Origin: Billgrantia aerodenitrificans
GTDB taxonomy: Bacteria; Pseudomonadota; Gammaproteobacteria; Pseudomonadales; Halomonadaceae
DNA: 64,000 nucleotides
Assembly: GCF_021404405.1 (NCBI RefSeq)
Contig: NZ_JABFTV010000001.1
Coordinates: 186,001-250,000 of the forward strand
Direction of reading: 5' to 3'
The notes below the pieces were generated by a model. That model was not told where the DNA came from. It saw only the letters and a list, made by a program, of their open reading frames with translations, and did no database searches. Positions 58,933 to 64,000 of the stretch are shown here, one piece after another. Made by a program: the position numbers and the translations under genes. Position 1 is the stretch's first letter. Each line of letters opens with the position of its first letter.

Positions 58933-59758
58933 GCTGTTTCTCAGCTACCTGAATGGAAATCGTTTTGCTTGTGCTGGGTGGCATCGGTGCTGCTGATCCT
59001 GCGCTGGTCTGGTACTGGAAGGTCCCTTGGAGGTAAAGAGAAAGCGTCTTGCCAGGCTGTGGTTCGGGTAAGGAAAAGGAGGCGTGGCCTACCGGTCTAT
59101 ATAGAGGTTCATCCGGCCAAGCATTGATTCCGTTATTCTGAAGAACTGCCGATTCCAGTAACTGATCGCCATCCCTGAGCTCGGCACGCATGGCTAGAAT
59201 GGCCGTGCCTCCACCTGGGGTTTGTGCTGCGATTGCTCCACCACGTGCCGATAGATGAAGCGTGTTATCTCTAATCGTGACATGGACCCGAAAGATATAT
59301 CCTCCATTACTGCCAATACCTTCGACGAAGAGATAGGCTGGCTGATTCATGATCACTTCGGTTTTGGAGGCGACATACTCGTATTCAGCTTCTGGGGAGT
59401 TTTCGGTAAATGAGGTCCTGAATGAGTCATTTTGATTCCCGGGCACCCTAAGCGAACGCATACGCGCTAGCGAGCCTGCTGCTTGTGAGCTTGCTCCAGT
59501 TGGGGAGCCGGTGGCTATGGTAGAAGCCGCTTCGACGTAACCGCCACACGACGTAGCGCTGCCATCGATGGCTGCAGCTGAGCCCTCGATTGGATACCAC
59601 GCCACGCCGGAGGTAATGCTGGCGCCACAGGAACTCTTGTCGCCGACTCTGGCGACGGGAATGCCATCCACCTTGGCAGTGCTTGCACCGGAAACGATCC
59701 GATGCGGTCCACCCTTGCAGGAGCAAGCTACCTTGTCGCCAACCTTCGCAAGATCCAT
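58922..59758 (-). CDS. PAAR-domain protein with C-terminal beta-rich extension
   Basis: The N-terminal 80 residues form a PAAR domain (GDKVACSCKGGPHRIVSGASTAKVDG, ARVGDKSSCG), which caps the T6SS spike. Residues about 120-278 form a separate beta-rich domain of unknown type with YRPVGHASFSLPEP and a Ser/Pro-rich tail. It could be a toxin domain or a cargo adaptor. No other T6SS gene is present in the window. It overlaps the TPR lipoprotein. AGGGAAG lies before the ATG at 59758. Confidence 0.8.
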   Translation of the reverse strand: MDLAKVGDKVACSCKGGPHRIVSGASTAKVDGIPVARVGDKSSCGASITSGVAWYPIEGSAAAIDGSATSCGGYVEAASTIATGSPTGASSQAAGSLARMRSLRVPGNQNDSFRTSFTENSPEAEYEYVASKTEVIMNQPAYLFVEGIGSNGGYIFRVHVTIRDNTLHLSARGGAIAAQTPGGGTAILAMRAELRDGDQLLESAVLQNNGINAWPDEPLYRPVGHASFSLPEPQPGKTLSLYLQGTFQYQTSAGSAAPMPPSTSKTISIQVAEKQHAP

Positions 59759-59927
59759 GGTTTCTTCCCTTCTACCCCATGCCCATGGTGCGGTTACCGA
59801 TTATCGCTAGATTTGGCGCCTTGGCTACCGCTGGGTGGGAATTTGAGAAATCGCTTACGGCAAGGGGGAGAAATATCTTACAGAGCTAATGTGCTGGCGA
59901 CCCAACTCCAGCCATTGTTTACATAAG

Positions 59928-59952
59928 CGGGCGCCTCAAGGGCGCCCGTTTT
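59928..59952. terminator. hairpin terminator between the PAAR gene and dadA
   Basis: CGGGCGCC-TCAAG-GGCGCCCG is followed by TTTTCG on the plus strand. Both flanking genes run leftward. It lies downstream of the dadA-like gene, where the reverse T-tail is weaker, so it is likely bidirectional. Confidence 0.65.
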
Positions 59953-59976
59953 CGTAGTGGGGTAGTTGCCTCACCT

Positions 59977-61218
59977 TCAGAAGCGGTCGACCCGGAACGG
60001 TGCCATATCCACCGCGGGCTCTTCGCCATCCATCATCTGGGCGAGCAGTTCGCCGGTGGCCGGGCCCAAGGTGAAGCCCTGATGGCCGTGGCCGAAGGCG
60101 AGCCACAGCCCTTCCTTGTTGGGGGCGGGGCCGATCACCGGCTTCATGTCGGGCAGGCAGGGGCGGGCGCCTTTCCAGGGCTGGCTGTCGCGGCGTTTGC
60201 CCAGCGGGAACAGCTTGCGTGCCACCTTCTCGGCGGCGGCCAGCTGCTTGTACTGGGGCGGTGATTCCAGATCGGCCAGCTCGGCGCCGGTGGTCAGGCG
60301 AATGCCGGCACGCATCGGTTCGAGCAGGAAGCCTTTCTCGGCATCCATCACCCAGTGGTTGAGCTTGGCATCCCCTTCGGCGGAGTAGTGCATGTGGTAG
60401 CCGCGCTTCACGAACAGCGGCACTTTCATGCCCAGCCTTCCCAGCAGCTCTCCGGCCCAGGGGCCCAGGGCTACCACTACCTGCTCTGCCTCCATGGGGC
60501 CTTCGCTGGTATTGACTCGCCAGCCGCCCTCGACCTGGAGCACGTCCTCGACGCTGGCCTGCTTTATGTGGCCGCCCTGTGCGGCAAAGCTGCGGGCGTA
60601 GGCCTGCACCAGGCCGCCCGGGTCTGAGACCATCCAGGGCTGCGTCCAGTGGATCGCCCCGACCAGCCCCTTGGCCAGATGCGGCTCCTTGGCGTAGAGC
60701 GCCTCGGCGTCCAGCGCTTCATACTCGACCCCGAAGCGCTCGTGGTTTTCCTGGGCTTCTTTCTGGCGCTCCTCGAACTCTTTTTGGGTGCGGTAAAGCT
60801 CCAGCCAGCCGCCCTTGCGTACCAGCGCCTCGGCGCCGGCGGCTTCGATCATCGGCGCGTGGGCATCCTGGCAGCGCATGATCAGCGATGCCCACTCGGT
60901 CACGATGCGCTCGTAGCGCTTACCGCTCGAGTTCAGCCAGTAGTTCAGCAGCGGGCCCGCCGCGCTGAGCATGCCGGTGGGACGGTAGCGGATGTCCACC
61001 TGGCGGTTGGGCACCACACGCAGCAGGGTGGCGACATCACGAGGGAAGGCGTAGGGGCGCACCGCCTCGCGCTGGATGATGCCGGCATTGCCGAAGGAGG
61101 TCTCGAGGCCCGGTTCGCGGCGGTCCACCAGCGTGACGTCATGACCGCGACGCACCAGATGCCAGGCTACGGATACGCCGACCATGCCGGCACCAAGAAC
61201 GATGATTTTGCGGGCCAT
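59977..61218 (-). CDS. FAD-dependent D-amino-acid dehydrogenase, DadA-like
   Basis: This 413-residue flavoprotein oxidises D-amino acids or related amines to keto acids. It begins MARKIIVLGAGMVGVSVAWHLVRRG, an FAD Rossmann motif. It has the DadA-like NAGIIQREAVRPYAFPRD and the C-terminal GHGHQGFTLGPATGELLAQMM, the flavin contact. The start at 61218 places the glycine motif at the N-terminus as expected; an extension to 61347 has no support. No alanine racemase neighbour was seen, so the substrate may not be D-alanine. Confidence 0.85.
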   Translation of the reverse strand: MARKIIVLGAGMVGVSVAWHLVRRGHDVTLVDRREPGLETSFGNAGIIQREAVRPYAFPRDVATLLRVVPNRQVDIRYRPTGMLSAAGPLLNYWLNSSGKRYERIVTEWASLIMRCQDAHAPMIEAAGAEALVRKGGWLELYRTQKEFEERQKEAQENHERFGVEYEALDAEALYAKEPHLAKGLVGAIHWTQPWMVSDPGGLVQAYARSFAAQGGHIKQASVEDVLQVEGGWRVNTSEGPMEAEQVVVALGPWAGELLGRLGMKVPLFVKRGYHMHYSAEGDAKLNHWVMDAEKGFLLEPMRAGIRLTTGAELADLESPPQYKQLAAAEKVARKLFPLGKRRDSQPWKGARPCLPDMKPVIGPAPNKEGLWLAFGHGHQGFTLGPATGELLAQMMDGEEPAVDMAPFRVDRF

Positions 61219-61689
61219 GAAGGACTCCCTGCCGATGGAATATGGAAGCTCCGCCGGGGCAGAGCCTGTCATTGCGCGGAGTTTATCAGCACTTCCCAGA
61301 AAATCGGCTACCTGCTGAAAATTAAGATAAAGACACCATATCTGCATGTCATGGCAGAATATTTGCCCGTGGCCATGGGGCTGAATGGGATTTTTGATTG
61401 TGGCTGGCTGTTGGGCCTGCTTGCGCCATTACCGATAGTGTAGGTGCTGCACTGAGGGCCGCCATGGTCTGGCATGATCTGGCTAGGCTCTGATCAAGGT
61501 CGGGTGGGACGGGTGCTGATTCCGGCGGCTCGCAACGGGAAAATTACCGCTCGGTAATCTCCCATGGTGATCAAGGCTCGGTTCGCGGGAAAATTACCGC
61601 TCGGTAACTTTTGTACGGTCGCTCTTGCCAGTCTTTCGTGAACGGTAGCGATGGGGCTCGAGCTGATGAGGCCCGGGCGGCTGCGTTGT
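61219..61689. other. gene-free region with a duplicated operator-like element
   Basis: There is no supported coding sequence between dadA and the HD-domain gene. The only structure seen is the 22-bp direct repeat described separately (61536-61607). Confidence 0.5.
61536..61607. repeat. 22-bp direct repeat with TTACCG-CT-CGGTAA palindrome
   Basis: CGGGAAAATTACCGCTCGGTAA occurs at 61536-61557 and 61586-61607, exactly 50 bp apart. Each copy has the palindrome TTACCG-N2-CGGTAA, a form typical of TetR-family operators. No TetR gene is nearby. Confidence 0.7.
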
Positions 61690-62232
61690 TCATCGCGCAA
61701 TGCCGCGCATCTTCGCTTCGCCTTCCGTCAGTACGCTCCATGCCTGACGCCTCAGCGCCTGGTCACCCGCTGTCATCACTTCCAGCAGCCGGCGCTTCTC
61801 AGCCAGGTAGACCCGGGCGAAGCCGCGGTCCCGCGCGACGATACTGACGGTGTTGTCGATCAGGTCGGCGTACTTGATGGTCTGCGCCTCTGGGGAGACC
61901 TGCGCCAGCCTGTCGCGCTCCAGCGCCTTGCGGTGAGCGCGGTTGCCGATTTCCGGATCAATGAATTGATCCGTCAGTTCCTGAACCAGGACGGCGACCC
62001 GCTGGCCGAAGCACTCCTCGATGTCCAGCGCCGTCACGGCGGTATCCTCGAGCACGTCGTGCAGGTGGGCGGCGGCGATCATCTCCACTGTCGCCGCCTC
62101 CACGGCCGCCACCATCTCGGCGACGGTCGCCGGGTGCTGCCAGTAGGGCTCGCCGGTGTACTTGCGCCGCTGGCCCACGGCCTGATGGGCGGCCCGGCTG
62201 AACAGTGCCGCTCGTTCGATCATGTCGTTCAT
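61690..62232 (-). CDS. HD-domain phosphohydrolase, MESH1/SpoT-hydrolase-like
   Basis: This 180-residue single HD domain resembles the hydrolase half of RelA/SpoT and MESH1 small alarmone hydrolases. It has KYTGEPYWQHPATVAEMV (His), AAAHLHDVLEDTAVT (the HD pair and the ED motif) and IKYADLIDNTVSI (the later Asp). It may degrade (p)ppGpp, or another nucleotide such as NADPH. The start at 62232 follows the family; an upstream start at 62247 is possible. It stands alone in the leftward direction. Confidence 0.85.
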   Translation of the reverse strand: MNDMIERAALFSRAAHQAVGQRRKYTGEPYWQHPATVAEMVAAVEAATVEMIAAAHLHDVLEDTAVTALDIEECFGQRVAVLVQELTDQFIDPEIGNRAHRKALERDRLAQVSPEAQTIKYADLIDNTVSIVARDRGFARVYLAEKRRLLEVMTAGDQALRRQAWSVLTEGEAKMRGIAR

Positions 62233-62431
62233 TTCGGCAACTCCCACCGCTTCACCTTGTCCCTCACATTAACCCTCATCTTCTCACCATCATGATGCCA
62301 GAGTTCCCTCGGCCTCGGGCCTCTCACGTAGGGCAACATTGATAGGTGCTGAGTTGGCGTGCTCCAAGTAACGCGCCGCTAGCGCCGCTTGGGCCGGTAG
62401 GCAGGTGTCCGATTCATTGTTTGCATAGGTC

Positions 62432-62480
62432 TTGCATATGCATGGCGCAGATACTATAGTGTCCTATGCAAAGCATATGC
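62432..62480 (+). promoter_or_regulatory. vapBC promoter and palindromic operators
   Basis: -35 TTGCAT (62432-62437) and -10 TATAGT (62455-62460) are 17 bases apart. Two GCATATGC palindromes (62434-62441 and 62473-62480) lie on the -35 and downstream of the -10. This matches autorepression by VapBC bound to paired operators. Confidence 0.7.
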
Positions 62481-62490
62481 GGGGGTAAAA

Positions 62491-62721
62491 ATGCGTACCG
62501 TCTCAATATTCAAGAACGGCAAGAATCAGGCAGTCCGTCTGCCCGCCGACATGGCCTATGAAGGCATTAGAGAGCTGGAAATCACGCGGGTGGGAGATGT
62601 CATCACCCTTCGCCCCGTTCGGCCTTCCTGGGCGTCTCTGCATGATCTGCCGAAAGCCGATGACGACTTCCTGCAAGAACGGCCAACAGTTCTGGGTGAT
62701 GAAGGTAGGTTCCATCTGTGA
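62491..62721 (+). CDS. vapB: antitoxin VapB (AbrB-like)
   Basis: This 76-residue antitoxin has an N-terminal swapped-hairpin DNA-binding domain (VSIFKNGKNQAVRLPADMAY, ELEITRVGDVITLRP) and a C-terminal toxin-binding tail (PKADDDFLQERP). It autorepresses the operon through the palindromes upstream. The GTG of vapC overlaps its stop. Confidence 0.92.
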   Translation: MRTVSIFKNGKNQAVRLPADMAYEGIRELEITRVGDVITLRPVRPSWASLHDLPKADDDFLQERPTVLGDEGRFHL

Positions 62722-63131
62722 CGACCTACATGCTCGATACATGCATTTGCTCATTCATCATGCGTGAGCACCCAGTATCGGTGATCCAGCGCTTGGCCAC
62801 TGAAGTTGAGAAGGGCAATCGGATAGTCGTTTCTGCCATCACTTACGCCGAGATGCGTTATGGCCAAATTGGCAAGAAGGCATCAGCCAAGCACAAGATG
62901 TTGGTCGATGAGTTCGTGATGCGTCTTGATGCCGTATTGGCGTGGGATCAGCCAGCCGTGGATGCGACGGTGGAGGTGATGAGCGAGCTGGCTAGCGCTG
63001 GGACACCCATCGGACCTAACGACACGGCGATAGCAGGACACGCCATTGCCTCTGGCTGTACGTTGGTCACCAACAATGTTCGTGAATTCGGCCGTATCAA
63101 AGCCTTGGTTTACGAAGACTGGTGCCATTGA
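62718..63131 (+). CDS. vapC: toxin VapC (PIN-domain RNase)
   Basis: This 137-residue PIN nuclease cleaves initiator tRNA or rRNA in known VapC. Acidic active-site residues are present: Asp7 in MLDTCICSF, Glu in SAITYAEMRYG, Asp in GPNDTAIAG, and the Asn/Glu region NNVREFGRI. GTG 62718 overlaps the vapB stop by four bases, so translation is coupled. It was not disrupted. Confidence 0.93.
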   Translation: MTTYMLDTCICSFIMREHPVSVIQRLATEVEKGNRIVVSAITYAEMRYGQIGKKASAKHKMLVDEFVMRLDAVLAWDQPAVDATVEVMSELASAGTPIGPNDTAIAGHAIASGCTLVTNNVREFGRIKALVYEDWCH

Positions 63132-63204
63132 CGGCCTTTCGTTGCGTACCGCCGGAAGGCGGTACGCTTAAAGATTTGAGGGGCGTTCTTCCGTTCAGGC
63201 TGCC

Positions 63205-63381
63205 TTAACCGCGCGGTAACTTCTTCAGGCGCTCATCGGCGCGCTTCACCGTTTTCATCTTTTCCGGCCGCTTCATGGCTTTCCAGTGGCGAATCTCTTC
63301 GATCGTGCGGCCGCAGCCGATGCAGAGATCGCCTTTCAGTTGGCATATCGAGACGCACGGGCTTTCGATCTTCTTCGCCAT
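63205..63381 (-). CDS. DUF1289 protein
   Basis: This 58-residue protein starts MAKKIESPCVSICQLKGDLCIGCGRTIEEI. The spaced cysteines (CVSIC...CIGCGR) are the DUF1289 signature, probably binding a metal or Fe-S cluster. It is very short but complete, ending in TAA at 63205. Its start codon directly follows the stop of the 121-residue gene upstream (TGA-ATG), so the two are coupled. Function unknown. Confidence 0.9.
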   Translation of the reverse strand: MAKKIESPCVSICQLKGDLCIGCGRTIEEIRHWKAMKRPEKMKTVKRADERLKKLPRG

Positions 63382-63747
63382 TCAATGCCTCGTTGGCTTG
63401 GTGCGTAGCCTGCGCTGCCAGTCGCCGCCGTGCTCTCGCTCACAGGCTTCTTCACTGTCGAAATCGAGATGCCGCGAGGCGTCGCTGACATCGAGGCCGG
63501 CCTCGGCCAGCGCCTCGGCGGTCAGGTCGGCGATGTGGCGCCGGGCATCGCCCTTGAGCGCATTCGCCAGGTTGGGGTGGGTGTCGAACACCCAGGTCAC
63601 CACCAGGCTCTCGGGAAAGCGCTGGTAATCGACCTCATGGGTCAGCCAGCAGAAGCCGGGCAGCAGGGGCTTGGCCTGCTCGCAGGCGTGAGTCAGCGCA
63701 GCGCTCAGCCGTCGCTCCATCTTGCCGCGTTCTTTCTTGGCAATCAT
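63382..63747 (-). CDS. conserved hypothetical protein coupled to DUF1289
   Basis: This 121-residue protein starts MIAKKERGKMERRLSAALTHACEQAKPLLPGFCWLTHEVDYQRFPESLVVTWVFD. No catalytic motif or membrane segment was recognised. The C-terminus is acidic (DFDSEEACEREHGGDWQRRL). Related proteins seem to occur in pseudomonads without known function. The ATG at 63747 is chosen over the longer frame from 63852, which would add a low-quality N-terminus. Confidence 0.7.
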   Translation of the reverse strand: MIAKKERGKMERRLSAALTHACEQAKPLLPGFCWLTHEVDYQRFPESLVVTWVFDTHPNLANALKGDARRHIADLTAEALAEAGLDVSDASRHLDFDSEEACEREHGGDWQRRLRTKPTRH

Positions 63748-63915
63748 TGCATCTCCAAAACGTTTGGCCGGCCAGCCAGGACTCATTGGCGACCTGATGC
63801 CCACTTTAGCGGGCTGAGCCACACAGTTCACTGCCCGACATTCCGATCGCACGGGCAGGGTTGGAGATGCGGGGCCATCCGTGGCCCATGGAGCACATCA
63901 TGGCTTGCTGGTTTT

Positions 63916-64000
63916 CTAGTGTGCCAGGATCTCGTTGAACTCCAGCACGTTGCGGTCGGGGTCGCGGATGAAGCAGACGCTGCGGCGTCCGTGGCCCATG
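63916..64000 (-). CDS. VOC/glyoxalase-family protein, 3' end only
   Basis: The C-terminal 28 residues read GHGRRSVCFIRDPDRNVLEFNEILAH then TAG, the end of a VOC fold (RDPDGNxLEF). The conserved Glu in LEF is a metal ligand in this superfamily. The rest lies beyond the right edge, so the enzyme type cannot be told. Confidence 0.75.
   Translation of the reverse strand, partial: MGHGRRSVCFIRDPDRNVLEFNEILAH

Noticed and set aside
61536..61607. CRISPR array from repeated 22-bp element
   Set aside because: Only two copies with one spacer and no cas genes; the palindromic core fits an operator instead.
61494..61700. Leftward 68-codon frame upstream of dadA
   Set aside because: It is built on the 22-bp direct repeats and has no similarity or ribosome site.

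Overview
The window looks like a GC-rich gammaproteobacterial chromosome of the Halomonadaceae type (Halomonas or a close relative). That assignment is an inference from gene content and order: a complete System I cytochrome c maturation operon, smc-zipA-ligA, rnm-yciO, DUF47-pit, argA next to glrK-qseG-glrR-xseA, and guaB-guaA. No rRNA or tRNA genes were seen.

Layout. (1) 1-3270: a leftward operon encoding a haem-oxygenase-like diiron protein, an aldehyde dehydrogenase and a GlcG/HbpS-like protein, with a sigma70 promoter and a perfect TTGGTATACCAA palindrome at the start of transcription; two more such palindromes lie about 200 bp upstream. (2) 3271-4447: yigZ and a LexA/UmuD-like S24 protein with no DNA-binding domain, under its own SOS box. 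(3) 4569-11688: ccmABCDEFGHI. (4) 11693-19685: smc, zipA, ligA and a YheU-type gene. (5) 19840-30668: a GGDEF-EAL protein, mnmC, a YciI protein, RNase AM, yciO, a Kv-type channel, a CYTH triphosphatase, and the DUF47-Pit phosphate pair. (6) 30833-37994: argA, a sigma54 promoter with a GlrR-type half-site pair driving a probable non-coding transcript, glrK-qseG-glrR, and xseA. (7) 38141-42481: two stress or envelope genes, then guaB-guaA.

The accessory region begins just after the guaA terminator. First comes a very AT-rich three-gene ABC-3C conflict system (42840-46379: DUF4297-like nuclease, middle component, DUF3732-type ABC ATPase). Next is a DISARM-type defence operon of intermediate base composition (46848-57862: adenine-type methyltransferase, a 939-residue unrecognised protein in the DrmE/DrmD slot, DrmA helicase, DrmB DUF1998 protein) with no drmC or drmD in sight. 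It is followed by an orphan PAAR protein overlapping a TPR lipoprotein (candidate T6SS cargo and immunity). The change in base composition suggests separate acquisitions downstream of guaA, a known island hot spot.

The right end (59977-64000) returns to GC-rich genes: a DadA-like dehydrogenase, a MESH1-like HD hydrolase, a vapBC toxin-antitoxin pair with palindromic operators, a DUF1289 gene with its partner, and the end of a VOC-family gene.

The best candidates for undescribed biology are the sigma54-driven RNA upstream of glrK, the divergent DISARM-type operon beside an ABC-3C system, the LexA-like protein without a DNA-binding domain, and the diiron oxygenase/aldehyde dehydrogenase operon.
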